Positions 8,521 to 17,976 of a DNA stretch of 62,033 nucleotides are shown in pieces. Below the pieces are notes generated by a model, which worked only from the letters and a program-made list of their open reading frames with translations, had not been told where the DNA came from and searched no databases. Source of the stretch: Gallionella sp. (GTDB lineage Bacteria > Pseudomonadota > Gammaproteobacteria > Burkholderiales > Gallionellaceae). The position numbers and the translations under genes were made by a program. Location of the stretch: positions 1 to 62,033 of the forward strand of contig PLWV01000025.1 in NCBI GenBank assembly GCA_003153155.1, in the 5' to 3' direction. Each line of letters opens with the position of its first letter. The stretch's first letter is position 1.

Positions 8521-10425
8521 ATGACCGAGAATACTGTAACTAATCGTGAGACGATGGGGTTTCAAACAGAAGTCAAACAGCTTCTGCAATTGATGATCCA
8601 TTCGCTGTATTCCAACCGCGAGATTTTCTTGCGCGAGCTGGTTTCCAACGCGTCGGATGCTTGCGACAAATTGCGCTTTGAGGCATTGCACAACGCCACG
8701 CTGTTCGAAAGCGATTCCGATTTGCAAATTTGTGTCAGTTACGACAAGGATGCCAGAACGCTCACGATCAGCGACAACGGCATCGGCATGAGCCGCGACG
8801 AGGTTATCAATAATCTGGGCACGATTGCGAAGTCAGGCACACAGGATTTCTTCGCCAAACTGAGCGGCGATCAGAAAAAGGATGCGAACCTGATCGGTCA
8901 GTTCGGAGTCGGTTTTTATTCCTCATTTATCGTGGCCGACAAGGTTGCTGTCACAACACGTCGTGCCGGAGAGCAGGCTGACCAGGGCGTGTATTGGGAA
9001 TCGGATGGCGGCGGGGAGTTCTCCATCGAGATGCTCGATAAGCCTGCGCGCGGCACGGAAATCACCTTGCATCTGCGCGCCGGCCAGGATGATCTGCTCA
9101 GCGGCCACAAGATTCGTTCCATCATCCACAAATATTCGGATCACATCGTCCAGCCCATCGTCATGAAAAAAGAAGAGTGGAAGGAGGGTGGCCATGTCAT
9201 CACCGTCGAGGATGAAACGGTCAATCAGGCTTCCGCGTTGTGGGCGCGCTCCAGGAATGATATTTCCGACGACGAGTACAAGGCGTTCTACAAGCATGTC
9301 GGACACGATTACGAAGATCCGCTGGCATGGACGCATGCGCGCGTGGAAGGCCGTCAGGAATACACGCAGTTGCTCTACATCCCGGCGCGTGCGCCGTTCG
9401 ATATGTGGGATCGCAATGCCCGCCATGGCATCAAGCTATACGTGCGCCGTGTGTTCATCATGGATGATGCCGAGCAACTGCTGCCGGCCTATCTGCGCTT
9501 CGTGCGCGGCATCGTCGATTCCAGCGATCTGCCGCTGAACGTGTCGCGCGAGATCCTTCAGGAGTCGAAAGACATCGAGGCGATACGCGCGGGTTGTACC
9601 AAGAAGGTGCTGGGTCTGCTGGAAGAGTTGGCGGCCAATGAAAAGGAAAAATACGCCAAGTTCTGGGGTGAATTCGGCCAGGTGCTGAAGGAGGGCGCGG
9701 CAGAAGATTTCGCCAACAAGGAAAAGATCGCCGGTCTGTTGCGCTTCGCCTCGACCCATGCGGATACCGATGCAGCGATCGTTTCGCTGGCCGATTACAT
9801 CGCGCGCATGAAGGCAGGGCAGGACAAGATTTACTACATCACCGCCGAAACTTTCAATGCGGCCAGGAACAGCCCGCATCTTGAAGTGTTCCGTAAAAAA
9901 GGTATCGAAGTGCTGTTGCTCTCGGATCGCGTGGACGAGTGGGTGGTGAGCTCGTTGACCGAGTTCGCCGGCAAATCGCTGGTCTCCGTCGCAAAAGGCG
10001 GACTTGATCTTGGCAAGCTTGAGGACGAAGCCGAGAAGCAGGAGCAGGAGAAGCAGGCCAATGACCACAAGGAACTGATCGAGAAAATCAAAAAGACACT
10101 TGATAAACGCGTCAAGGAAGTCAGGGTCACGCATCGCCTGACCGATTCACCCGCCTGCCTGGTTTCCGACGAGCATGACATCGGCGGCAACATGGCGCGC
10201 ATGCTCAAGGCCGCCGGGCAGAAGACTCCGTCGACCCTCCCTATCCTGGAGATCAATCCGAACCACCCGGTGGTGATGCGTTTGAAGGAAGAAGAAAAGT
10301 ATTTCGATGATTGGGCCGCTGTCCTGTTCGATCAGGCATTGCTGGCAGAGGGCGGACAACTGGACGACCCGGCCGGTTTCGTCAAGCGGGTCAATCATCT
10401 GATGCTTGAGATGCGTGCCGGTTGA
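8521..10425 (+). CDS. htpG: HtpG molecular chaperone (Hsp90)
   Basis: The 634-residue bacterial Hsp90 is of normal length. The N-terminal GHKL ATPase domain shows [24 protein letters not shown] and [11 protein letters not shown]; the middle domain and C-terminal dimerisation domain follow. It binds and remodels client proteins in the cytoplasm in an ATP-dependent cycle. The ATG follows TTAAGGGAT. The sigma-32-type promoter directly upstream indicates heat-shock control. Confidence 0.98.
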   Translation: MTENTVTNRETMGFQTEVKQLLQLMIHSLYSNREIFLRELVSNASDACDKLRFEALHNATLFESDSDLQICVSYDKDARTLTISDNGIGMSRDEVINNLGTIAKSGTQDFFAKLSGDQKKDANLIGQFGVGFYSSFIVADKVAVTTRRAGEQADQGVYWESDGGGEFSIEMLDKPARGTEITLHLRAGQDDLLSGHKIRSIIHKYSDHIVQPIVMKKEEWKEGGHVITVEDETVNQASALWARSRNDISDDEYKAFYKHVGHDYEDPLAWTHARVEGRQEYTQLLYIPARAPFDMWDRNARHGIKLYVRRVFIMDDAEQLLPAYLRFVRGIVDSSDLPLNVSREILQESKDIEAIRAGCTKKVLGLLEELAANEKEKYAKFWGEFGQVLKEGAAEDFANKEKIAGLLRFASTHADTDAAIVSLADYIARMKAGQDKIYYITAETFNAARNSPHLEVFRKKGIEVLLLSDRVDEWVVSSLTEFAGKSLVSVAKGGLDLGKLEDEAEKQEQEKQANDHKELIEKIKKTLDKRVKEVRVTHRLTDSPACLVSDEHDIGGNMARMLKAAGQKTPSTLPILEINPNHPVVMRLKEEEKYFDDWAAVLFDQALLAEGGQLDDPAGFVKRVNHLMLEMRAG

Positions 10426-10524
10426 TAAAGGGAACCTAAATGCATCGTCCCTGCAATTGATGGCCCGGCAATTGATGGACAGGGGGCTGGAAAATCCGGC
10501 CCGTATGTCCGGCGGTAGCGACCG

Positions 10525-11484
10525 CTAAATGGCAAGCTTGCGGTAAGCCTGTTCCAGCCGCGTAGCGAATGATTCGCTTTGCATGTTGTTGCAATGAACC
10601 ATGGTCACCGTCCAATCCCGGCGGTCAAAACCGATCAAGTCGTTGAATATGATCGCACCCGCCATGCTTGCATCGCCACTATCCCGCCTGATACCCATGC
10701 TGTCCAAAATTATTGGTGTTTGAACCAAGCGAAGATATTGCTCCGGGTTCAGCAGTATGGCATCAAAGTCTTCTATGTAGTTGCTTAGTTCCAGCGAGCT
10801 GATGGTGGTTTGCATGCTGCTCAGCATCTTGGCCAACTGTTCTTCCAGCGCGGGTCTGGCTTGGGCATTAGCCGTGCGCAAACGGGCCATCAGCAAATCC
10901 TTCTCCTGCAGTTGTGACTGCTTGTCCTGCTTGCGAAGCTCCACCCGCTTTTTCACCTTGCCCACCAGACTGTCAAAAAAACTCCAGGCAACCTGATCCC
11001 TGGCCTGTTGCTCACTGGGCGCGGGATTCTCAATAGTGTGGCTGGTGAAATAGACTGCTTTTTGAACCACGTCGCGCTGTATCGTCTGGCCGGACAACTC
11101 CATCCCCACCACGGTCTTTTCATAGCGCCGCATACCCATCAAAGCGTATAACTCATCACCGGCGGGGAAGTCGCGCTGATAGTCCTGCAAAGCCACGCTG
11201 GAACAAAGCGCCTCCATAACGGAATCCATAGCCGGAAACAGCACGTGAACAAAAGCATCCTTGGCGTAGGATTCCCGATTGACCACCACCGGGCCGGGCA
11301 CACTGGCCGCAAGACTGTGGGCATATTCCAGCGCAATGGCGACGGGTTTGCGGTAACTATTAGGATACCCGCTAATCTGCTTGAGCAGAGGCTCAACCCC
11401 GGAGACAGCCCGTTCGATGGCGGGTAGCAGCTCGGGCATATCCTTCTTTTCATCATGACCGAATAAGTGCCCGAACACTCCCAT
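10525..11484 (-). CDS. hypothetical protein, 319 aa
   Basis: The 319-residue soluble product is convergent with htpG. The N-terminal half is mixed and the segment at about 170-235 is charged and helical (VKKRVELRKQDKQSQLQEK...), probably a coiled coil. The C-terminal part contains NPEQYLRLVQTPIILDSMGI and a Trp/Asp-rich segment. There is no signal peptide or membrane segment, and I recognise no family. The start ATG at 11484 gives MGVFGHLFGHDEKKD. Confidence 0.75.
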   Translation of the reverse strand: MGVFGHLFGHDEKKDMPELLPAIERAVSGVEPLLKQISGYPNSYRKPVAIALEYAHSLAASVPGPVVVNRESYAKDAFVHVLFPAMDSVMEALCSSVALQDYQRDFPAGDELYALMGMRRYEKTVVGMELSGQTIQRDVVQKAVYFTSHTIENPAPSEQQARDQVAWSFFDSLVGKVKKRVELRKQDKQSQLQEKDLLMARLRTANAQARPALEEQLAKMLSSMQTTISSLELSNYIEDFDAILLNPEQYLRLVQTPIILDSMGIRRDSGDASMAGAIIFNDLIGFDRRDWTVTMVHCNNMQSESFATRLEQAYRKLAI

Positions 11485-11672
11485 TGCGTCTTTTCTCCGT
11501 CATGCCATTAAATCAAGGGGGAGTCAGTTTAACAGTTGGCCATTTTTGATGTGTTGATGCGCGTCGGGCATTTGCCAGTCCTGTTCATTATTAAGCTTTC
11601 CAAAATACCTGACAATGTTGCCACAAACCCCCTCCATCAGTTGGGATGAAATGTGGATTTTTAGAGGTCCCC

Positions 11673-11990
11673 TTATGGCATCATCTGATAGGGTTCCATC
11701 GTGACCGACTCGATCCTGTCGCCAAGCACGATCAACTGGCCTTCGAGCCGCGTGTTGCCGGTTTCGCTGAATTCGAATCGGTAAGTGCGGCGCAACATCC
11801 TGCGCCCCGACTTGTCGCGCACCAGCGCAAACGCGATGCCGGCGACCGTGTCGTCGAGAAACTGAACATTCGCATCGTCGCAGGCACGCTTACCCGCATT
11901 CCGGGCGATCTCGAGGGCGCGCAGGCTGTCAAACCAGAACCACCCAAGCGCGGCCAGCAACAGCAGGAAAAGAAGACTTATTACGTCCAT
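11673..11990 (-). CDS. DUF3301 domain-containing protein
   Basis: The 105-residue protein has an N-terminal membrane helix (ISLLFLLLLAALGWFWF) followed by DSLRALEIARNAGKRACDDANVQFLDDTVA and a C-terminal RRTYRFEFSETG segment, the typical pattern of DUF3301 in beta- and gammaproteobacteria. The function of the family is unknown. The soluble part most likely faces the cytoplasm or forms a small membrane-associated domain. Confidence 0.85.
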   Translation of the reverse strand: MDVISLLFLLLLAALGWFWFDSLRALEIARNAGKRACDDANVQFLDDTVAGIAFALVRDKSGRRMLRRTYRFEFSETGNTRLEGQLIVLGDRIESVTMEPYQMMP

Positions 11991-12200
11991 TCTCGGAAAA
12001 CTCTAAGAGGTTAACCTTGAAATCTTAACTGATTCTGGTAAATGTATTAATAATTTACCTTGACGATACCACCTAAACCAGCGTACAAGGCACCTTGGTA
12101 TTTGATTCAAAGTTTTTGCAGTACTGGTTTTCCATGTGCAATCTTCGATTCAAATAGTTTTGCGGGGGCTTTCCCCGTTTTTTTAGCAGGAGATATACAC

Positions 12201-12404
12201 GTGGCAACAGGTACAGTTAAATGGTTCAATGACTCAAAGGGTTTTGGTTTTGTCACTCCCGATGATGGCAGCGAAGATTTGTTCGCGCACTTTTCCGCGA
12301 TCAACATGAGCGGTTTCAAGTCACTCAAAGAAGGCCAGAAGGTCACCTTTGAAGTGACACAAGGCCCTAAGGGCAAGCAAGCATCCAACATCCAGGCACC
12401 TTAA
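12201..12404 (+). CDS. cold-shock protein (CspA family)
   Basis: The start is GTG 12201, eight bases after GCAGGAG; the open frame extends further upstream but without similarity. The 67-residue product is a complete cold-shock domain with RNP1 (KGFGFVTP) and RNP2 (DLFAHFSAI) motifs that bind single-stranded RNA/DNA. The leader just upstream contains a stem (GCGGGGGC/TTTCCCCG region, about 12160-12178) ending in a T run close to the ribosome binding site, which could act as a temperature-responsive structure as in other csp genes. A strong terminator follows. Confidence 0.95.
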   Translation: MATGTVKWFNDSKGFGFVTPDDGSEDLFAHFSAINMSGFKSLKEGQKVTFEVTQGPKGKQASNIQAP

Positions 12405-12424
12405 TCGGTTCTTGAGTTGGCAAA

Positions 12425-12456
12425 AAAGCCCGGCACGAAAGTGTCGGGCTTTTTGT
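12425..12456 (+). terminator. Rho-independent terminator after the cold-shock gene
   Basis: AGCCCGGCAC-GAAA-GTGTCGGGCT forms a 10-bp stem (one G-T pair) with a GAAA tetraloop, followed by TTTTTG. Confidence 0.93.
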
Positions 12457-12471
12457 TTGCCTAATGTTTAT

Positions 12472-12546
12472 TGGTGGGCGGTACTGGGTTCGAACCAGTG
12501 ACCCCTGCCGTGTGAAGGCAGTGCTCTACCGCTGAGCTAACCGCCC
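12472..12546 (-). tRNA. tRNA-Val (CAC)
   Basis: The 75-base minus-strand gene folds as a complete cloverleaf: acceptor GGGCGGT/ACCGCCC, D-arm, anticodon stem CTGCC/GGCAG with loop TTCACAC (anticodon CAC), T-arm with TTCGAAC, and encoded CCA. The CAC anticodon reads GUG. Confidence 0.95.
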
Positions 12547-12672
12547 TGAAGAGGGCGCGGATTAGAGCACAACGCGATTGCCTTGGTCAATGACCACAGT
12601 CACAACTTTGTGCGCGCAATGCGCAAAGCCCGTAAAATGCGCGCCTCATTGTTTGCCTTCCCTGTTCAACTT

Positions 12673-14064
12673 ATGGTCATTCGTACTCGTTTTGCTCCCA
12701 GCCCTACCGGCTACCTCCACATCGGCGGCGCTCGCACCGCTTTGTTCTCCTGGGCGTATGCGCGCAAGTTGGGCGGCACCTTCATTTTACGTATCGAAGA
12801 TACCGATCTGGAACGTTCCACGCAGGAATCGATGCAGGCGATTCTGGACGGGATGTCCTGGTTGAATCTGGATTATGACGAAGGCCCGTTTTACCAGATG
12901 CAACGTATGGATCGTTACAAGGAAGTGTTGCAGCAGATGCTGGACGAAGGCAAGGCGTATTACTGCTATACCTCGCCTGCGGGGCTGGATGCGATCCGCG
13001 AGGCGCAGCGTGCGCGCGGTGAGAAGCCGCGCTACGATGGACATTGGCGGCCGGAGCAGGGCAAGGTTCTGCCGGCTCCGCCAGAGGGCATCAAACCGGT
13101 GGTGCGTTTCAAGAATCCGCTGCATGGCGTAGCGGCGTGGAACGATATGGTCAAGGGCAAGATCGTTTTCGAGAACAGCGAGCTTGATGATTTGATTATC
13201 GCGCGTGCCGATGGCACGCCGACTTACAATTTCTGCGTGGTGGTGGACGACCTGGATATGGGCATCACCCAAGTCATTCGCGGCGACGATCACGTCAACA
13301 ACACGCCGCGCCAGATCAACATCCTCAATGCATTGGGCGCGGCGCTGCCGCAATATGCCCATGTGCCGATGATTTTGGGCAGCGACGGCGAGCGTTTGTC
13401 CAAGCGGCATGGCGCGGTGAGCGTGATGCAATATGCCGAGGATGGCTTTTTGCCGGAAGCGCTGATCAATTACCTGGCGCGTTTGGGTTGGTCGCATGGC
13501 GATGAAGAAATCTTCTCCATGCAGGAATTTATCGCGTGGTTCGATTTGCGTCACATCAGCAAATCGGCAGCGCAATTCAATCCGGAAAAATTGCGCTGGC
13601 TGAACCAGCATTACATCAAGCTGGCTGACAACACACGTTTGGGCGAGCTAGTGCGCAAACATCTGGTGGAGCGCGGCGTAAAGATGAATGACACACCGCA
13701 ACTGGAGGCGGTGATTGTCTTGTATAAAGAGCGTGTCGCAACCTTGCTCGAATTGGCGGACGAGGCGGAGGTGTTTTATATCGAAGTGCATGCTGAGCAG
13801 GAATTACTCGATGCGCACCTTGTGCCAGAAGTGCTGCCCGCGTTGCGCGAACTCGCCGAACGGTTTGCCGATGTTGCATGGGAAGCGCCCGCGCTGGCCG
13901 CACTGATAAAGGAATTGTTGGCCAAACACAATTTGAAGATGCCCAAGCTGGCGATGCCGTTGCGCGTGATGCTGGTCGGGCAAACTCACACCCCATCAGT
14001 GGATGCCGTGCTGGCTTTGTTTCCGCGTGAGACTGTGCTGGCGCGCATGAAAAAGTATCTGTAA
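12673..14064 (+). CDS. gltX: glutamate--tRNA ligase
   Basis: ATG 12673 gives [22 protein letters not shown], the normal class I GluRS N-terminus, and 463 residues in all; an in-frame ATG at 12583 would add 30 unsupported residues. HIGG is the ATP-binding HIGH motif, and RLSKRHGA is the KMSKS motif. An anticodon-binding helical domain forms the C-terminus. The enzyme charges tRNA-Glu in the cytoplasm. It is divergent from the tRNA-Val gene. Confidence 0.97.
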   Translation: MVIRTRFAPSPTGYLHIGGARTALFSWAYARKLGGTFILRIEDTDLERSTQESMQAILDGMSWLNLDYDEGPFYQMQRMDRYKEVLQQMLDEGKAYYCYTSPAGLDAIREAQRARGEKPRYDGHWRPEQGKVLPAPPEGIKPVVRFKNPLHGVAAWNDMVKGKIVFENSELDDLIIARADGTPTYNFCVVVDDLDMGITQVIRGDDHVNNTPRQINILNALGAALPQYAHVPMILGSDGERLSKRHGAVSVMQYAEDGFLPEALINYLARLGWSHGDEEIFSMQEFIAWFDLRHISKSAAQFNPEKLRWLNQHYIKLADNTRLGELVRKHLVERGVKMNDTPQLEAVIVLYKERVATLLELADEAEVFYIEVHAEQELLDAHLVPEVLPALRELAERFADVAWEAPALAALIKELLAKHNLKMPKLAMPLRVMLVGQTHTPSVDAVLALFPRETVLARMKKYL

Positions 14065-14467
14065 CTATTTGCATCGCCTTAAAGCAGACGGTGGTCACGG
14101 GCAGCAGCCGACACAAACCCTCCTTCAATTTGCTCCGAAGCTGCCATTCGGTTTCCGCCTCAATTTCAATCAGTCTTGTATCAACAGCGCTTCAAACTGC
14201 CCTATTAGTATTCACCTCACCCGGAAGCAGGGTGTTTTTCAGTGGCGCAGACCGCAGCGTGGCGAACGGTATCGCGGTATGACGATTTGGCGCGCCAGCG
14301 GCGGAAGTATTTTGTATGTAGAGACACTAAGGGCTGTTTTGTTGGCTTGCATCAGGCATCGCAGCTTAATGCTGGTTGTTCAGAAACCCCCTGAGTGTGT
14401 TAGCGCACAGTCGGGCGAACTGCATGTGTATATCATTTTTTACATGGACAATTACATGGAGATCACC
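14065..14467. other. non-coding gap between gltX and the VOC protein gene
   Basis: These 403 bases hold no open frame with a ribosome binding site or recognisable product. No clear terminator, tRNA or repeat was seen. The frame of the next gene stays open through the region, but its sequence there does not look like protein. Confidence 0.5.
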
Positions 14468-15451
14468 ATGCATCCGAAATGCAGCTCATACCACATTGAT
14501 TCTATCCCACCAAACATGACCAGGCCGCGCAGGATGCAGCCCTATCGAACCCGATATTTTCTTAAGCAGGCATTGTTCGCCGCGCTTTTCGGCATTGCGG
14601 GTGCGGCGCCTGTGATGGCCTCCCCGCTCCAGTTGCCAGCTATTATTGAGCCATCCAGTCAAGAGCATCACGTCGGCAAGGTGATCTTTGTTGAACTGGT
14701 GACGCCGGATCTCGCCGCCGCCAAGCAATTTTATGCGGGATTGTTTGGCTGGACATTTCGCGATATTCAGGCCGGTGGGACAGAATACGCCGAGGCATCT
14801 CTCGACGGTCGTCCGGTTGCAGGACTGATTCACAGGGATGTACTGGCGGGCAAGCATCGGCAGCCGGCGTGGCTGAGCTTCATCGCCGTGAAAGATGTCG
14901 ACGCGGCAAAAGAGATTGCGTTACAACATGGCGCGAAGGTGCTGTTTGAGCCGCATAGCATCCCTGACCGTGGCCGGGAAGCAGTCTTCGCGGATCCGCA
15001 GGGGGCCATTTTTGCGGTACTCGCTTCCAGTAGTGGCGATCCGCCCGATGTCCTGGCCGCACCCGGAGAATGGATTTGGAGCTCGTTGATCACGACTGAT
15101 CCGGACGACGATGCCGCTTTCTACCAGGCGCTATTCGACTACGAAGTCTACGAATTGCCTGCTGACGAAGGCGCTCAACATCTCATGCTCGCGTCCGACA
15201 ACTATGCTCGCGCGAGCGCGAATACGCTGCCTGCGAATAGGCCCAATATGCATCCCCACTGGCTCAATTTCGTACGCGTCGAGGATGCGGTCAAGATGAC
15301 TGCAAAGCTCGTGGCGCTCGGTGGCCGCGTGCTGGTCGAGCCGCGGGTTGATCGCCATGGCGGCAAGGTCGCAATCGTCGCCGATCCGCAGGGGGCACCC
15401 TTCGGTCTGCTTGAATGGCCGGACACTGAGAGCAAAGAGGTGACCAAATGA
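14468..15451 (+). CDS. exported protein with two VOC (glyoxalase/bleomycin-resistance) domains
   Basis: The start is placed at ATG 14468, six bases after GGAG; ATG 14516 is an alternative that gives a more standard signal peptide (RTRYFLKQALFAALFGIAGAAPVMA-S). Two consecutive VOC domains follow: KVIFVELVTPDLAAAKQFYAGLFGWTF... and WSSLITTDPDDDAAFYQALFDYEVYE..., each ending in an (A/V)DPQGA(I/P)F motif. VOC proteins are metal-dependent lyases, dioxygenases or binding proteins. The double-domain layout resembles proteins annotated as CFP-30B-like. Export of such a protein is unusual. It overlaps the next gene by four bases. Confidence 0.85.
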   Translation: MHPKCSSYHIDSIPPNMTRPRRMQPYRTRYFLKQALFAALFGIAGAAPVMASPLQLPAIIEPSSQEHHVGKVIFVELVTPDLAAAKQFYAGLFGWTFRDIQAGGTEYAEASLDGRPVAGLIHRDVLAGKHRQPAWLSFIAVKDVDAAKEIALQHGAKVLFEPHSIPDRGREAVFADPQGAIFAVLASSSGDPPDVLAAPGEWIWSSLITTDPDDDAAFYQALFDYEVYELPADEGAQHLMLASDNYARASANTLPANRPNMHPHWLNFVRVEDAVKMTAKLVALGGRVLVEPRVDRHGGKVAIVADPQGAPFGLLEWPDTESKEVTK

Positions 15452-15777
15452 ATACCTTACTCGTACGCTGGTCAGCGATCGCTTTAGTGCTCGGGTTGTT
15501 CACGGTCCTGTCGTCCGGCTGTGTTGTACCTGGTGATGGATACGGATACAACGGTGACGTGGGCGTCGGGGTGGATTACTACGAGCCCTATGGGGACTAC
15601 TATGGTGGATGGGGATCTGGCTACAATGTAGGGCCTTATCGAGATGGTAACTACCGTCCGGACTATGGTGGTCGCCCAACTCCGCACGCTTACAGCGCGG
15701 CGCCCGTATCCCGCCCGGTGCCGTCTATTCCGGCACGTCGGCGTAGTGGCAACTTGAGACATCAACCATTGCAATAG
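15448..15777 (+). CDS. possible lipoprotein, Gly/Tyr-rich
   Basis: The 109-residue product starts at an ATGA overlap with the VOC gene. A signal sequence (ALVLGLFTVLSSGC) ends in a cysteine that could be lipidated, though the lipobox has Ser rather than Leu/Val at -3. The mature part is rich in Gly, Tyr and Asp (VDYYEPYGDYYGGWGSGY) with a basic C-terminus, and is probably disordered. It is co-transcribed with the exported VOC protein. Function unknown. Confidence 0.7.
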   Translation: MNTLLVRWSAIALVLGLFTVLSSGCVVPGDGYGYNGDVGVGVDYYEPYGDYYGGWGSGYNVGPYRDGNYRPDYGGRPTPHAYSAAPVSRPVPSIPARRRSGNLRHQPLQ

Positions 15778-15890
15778 CAATTATAAGGAGCCGGTTCGAA
15801 TTGGCCCGCTTGGAGTGGGGAAGTAATGTGTGTGCCATTGTTTGCATCACGTAAGACGTTTTTTGTGTAGCCCATTGGAGGAAGCAAATC

Positions 15891-16433
15891 ATGAAGAAAA
15901 TCGTTATTGCTACGCTGCTGTCTGCTTTTATTGCCACTCCCGCCCTGGCTGACAACACGGGAAAATTTTATGTTGCTGGCGATTTTGGTTCGGCCACTTA
16001 CAGTGGCTTGCCTGGCTGGTCTAATCCAAACGTTATCCGCATCGCGGGTGGCTTCCATTTCAGCCCGGTATTTGCTGTCGAACTGGGTTATTCCATGTTT
16101 GGTGATTCCAATACGATAGATCCCACTTTTGGTCCTGCTACCATCTCCGCCTCTTCGTTCCAGGTTGCGGCCGTGGGCAGCTTGCCGCTAAGTCCACAAT
16201 TCGACCTGATTGGCAAGTTGGGGCTGGCCAGTAACGTCGAAGATTATTCTGACGCATCTGGAGGAGCTTCTAGCTATTCGCAAAGCGACTTGTTGATCGG
16301 TTTCGGCGCGCAATTTAACGTCAATTCACAAGTCAGCGTGCGTGCGATGTACGACAACTATGGAAAGTTCGACAATATTTTTCCCCCTATGAAGGCAACA
16401 TCCTTATCTTTGGGTGTGGTTTACAACTTCTAA
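15891..16433 (+). CDS. outer-membrane beta-barrel protein, OmpA-like/porin family
   Basis: The 180-residue product has a cleavable signal peptide (MKKIVIATLLSAFIATPALA-DN) behind GGAGG. The mature part consists of alternating amphipathic strands (KFYVAGDFGSATY, IRIAGGFHFSPVFAVELGYSMF, DLLIGFGAQFN, SVRAMYDNYGKF) and ends in the outer-membrane insertion signal LGVVYNF. It fits an eight-stranded OmpA/OmpW-sized barrel without a peptidoglycan-binding domain. Confidence 0.88.
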   Translation: MKKIVIATLLSAFIATPALADNTGKFYVAGDFGSATYSGLPGWSNPNVIRIAGGFHFSPVFAVELGYSMFGDSNTIDPTFGPATISASSFQVAAVGSLPLSPQFDLIGKLGLASNVEDYSDASGGASSYSQSDLLIGFGAQFNVNSQVSVRAMYDNYGKFDNIFPPMKATSLSLGVVYNF

Positions 16434-16460
16434 GGTTGTAGTTTCGCTCATGCATCAAGC

Positions 16461-16480
16461 TGGGCGAGCCCAACTTTTTA
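16461..16480 (+). terminator. short hairpin with T run after the barrel protein gene
   Basis: TGGG-CGAG-CCCA is followed by ACTTTTTA, a weak Rho-independent terminator 27 bases after the stop codon. Confidence 0.5.
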
Positions 16481-16995
16481 ATTTGCAGCACGCGCCGCAT
16501 GGATGCATCAGTTATATGGAAATTGCTGGGTCGTCTGCTTTGGAGCACATTCTCGTCCGCTAACGGTAACATTTTCGAATGACTGCAATTGGCACCGAGC
16601 TGAAATTTGTTCAACGTAATAGCCATCCTGAAAGCAGCCATCTGAGCTTTACGATCAGGTCAATTTATTCAGGTCACTCGGTGGCTGACTGGTGTCAGGC
16701 ATTGCTCTACCCAAAACGGACTCGTCAACACGGGTTGATTGCAGAATTGGTATGCAGTGGGGATGGGCGATGCTTGTGAACTGCCGCTTCCGAAGCAGAC
16801 GATGAATGCTAAGGATGAAAGCTTTCGCCTAGCCGGAAAATAGTATGCGCCTTCATGCTCAGTACAACTGAAGCATGCCATCGTACATCTGGAAATAATT
16901 AAATCCGGTCAAACAAAGAAGAACCAGGGAATTACTTTTAGGCAGGCTGACAGGTTGTTTGAAGACTCGCTTTGCGAATATTTCTGCGCGTATAT
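16481..16995. other. gap without recognisable genes
   Basis: About 515 bases between the barrel gene and the convergent cyclic-nucleotide-binding gene. Short open frames are present but lack ribosome binding sites and protein-like composition. No repeat, tRNA or strong hairpin was found; it may hold decayed sequence. Confidence 0.4.
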
Positions 16996-17481
16996 TTAGT
17001 AGCGTCCGTTGGCACGGTAAATGTAATTTCTTAGCTCTGTAGATTGGCTATTCGCGCGCCTCACGATACCATGCATGTTACGCGCCACGCCCCGCATGAC
17101 ACGATATATGATCATCGGATGGGAGTTGATCAAGCTTTCAAACTTGTCCCGTTCCAAGCTCAATACTTTGGTAGCACCCACTGCGTAAAGCGTTGCACTG
17201 ATCTGCGTAGCGGCACCACCAACAAATGTAATCATACCTGCCAGATCACCGGGCTTAAGCACATGAATGATGGATTCTCCATCATCACTTTCGATCTTTA
17301 CCTCAATATCTCCATATGCAAGAACATACAAATTATCCGGTCGTGCATCTCCCGGCTGGACTATGACCTCGCCAGATTTATATTCCTGAACATCAAACAA
17401 TCCCTCGATAACTTGCACTTCAGCATCACTCAACTCATCGGTAACTGTTGAGGTGCGCAGCGTATCTATCACTAACGACAT
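16996..17481 (-). CDS. cyclic nucleotide-binding domain protein
   Basis: ATG 17481 follows AGAGGAAATGAA and gives 161 residues (MSLVIDTL...); an ATG at 17508 is less well supported. A single cNMP-binding beta-barrel occupies about 30-130, with EYKSGEVIVQPGDARPDNLYVLAYGDIEVKI and VLKPGDLAGMITFVGG. There is no DNA-binding helix-turn-helix after it, so it is not a full CRP/FNR regulator. The phosphate-binding cassette lacks the usual RxA arginine, which argues against classical cAMP binding. It probably acts as a small sensor or a degenerate domain. Confidence 0.85.
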   Translation of the reverse strand: MSLVIDTLRTSTVTDELSDAEVQVIEGLFDVQEYKSGEVIVQPGDARPDNLYVLAYGDIEVKIESDDGESIIHVLKPGDLAGMITFVGGAATQISATLYAVGATKVLSLERDKFESLINSHPMIIYRVMRGVARNMHGIVRRANSQSTELRNYIYRANGRY

Positions 17482-17700
17482 TTCATTTCCTCTTTTGCGT
17501 GTTTGCAATCACCTTCCACATGGATCCACAAATGCTGCTTGGCAGCAAATTGCCGAACCAAAGAACTACATTAACAGGATGGTGTTGCGGAAATATTTAG
17601 ACAGTCAGGTATGCCAACCTAACAGATATAGCGTATGACTGAATGTCATACATCTCCAATAACGCGTCAGAGCCAAATTGGTTTACATAAGTTACAAAGT

Positions 17701-17753
17701 TGCGGATTCTACGAACTAAGGGGTCAGGCGTTCGAATCGCTCCGGGCGCCCCA
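17701..17753 (+). pseudogene. tRNA 3'-half remnant
   Basis: The sequence contains GGGGTCAGGCG, the T-loop TTCGAAT, a partly complementary CGCTC, and CGGGCGCCCCA, resembling the variable loop, T-arm, acceptor strand and CCA end of a tRNA, perhaps tRNA-Arg. The T-stem pairs imperfectly and no matching 5' half lies upstream. It may be a decayed tRNA or an old integration site. Confidence 0.4.
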
Positions 17754-17976
17754 AAGCGGAACTTGGTGAATGGCAGGAATGTGCCATTAGGCGACTTTCG
17801 CGACCGGCTGCTTTTCTACGTCGAATATGACAGAATGACCCGCAGGTGTGTGCCAAGGGCTGCATGTTGCCAATTGGTTCCGGGCAACTCAAAAGATAGT
17901 GCTAATATCCAGCGCAATCGCAGAGAGGGATATTGAAGGCAACTTGATAAAGTCAGTTTATCAACGTTGCAAGGGG
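17754..17976. other. gap without recognisable genes
   Basis: The region lies between the tRNA remnant and the end of the lipoprotein hydrolase gene. I see no gene or regulatory motif in it. Confidence 0.4.

Noticed and set aside
12583..12672. N-terminal extension of gltX from an upstream ATG
   Set aside because: GluRS proteins begin just before RFAPSPTG; the 30 extra residues overlap the expected promoter and resemble no known domain.
14069..14467. N-terminal extension of the VOC protein
   Set aside because: The segment is not protein-like and would bury the signal peptide; GGAG lies before ATG 14468.
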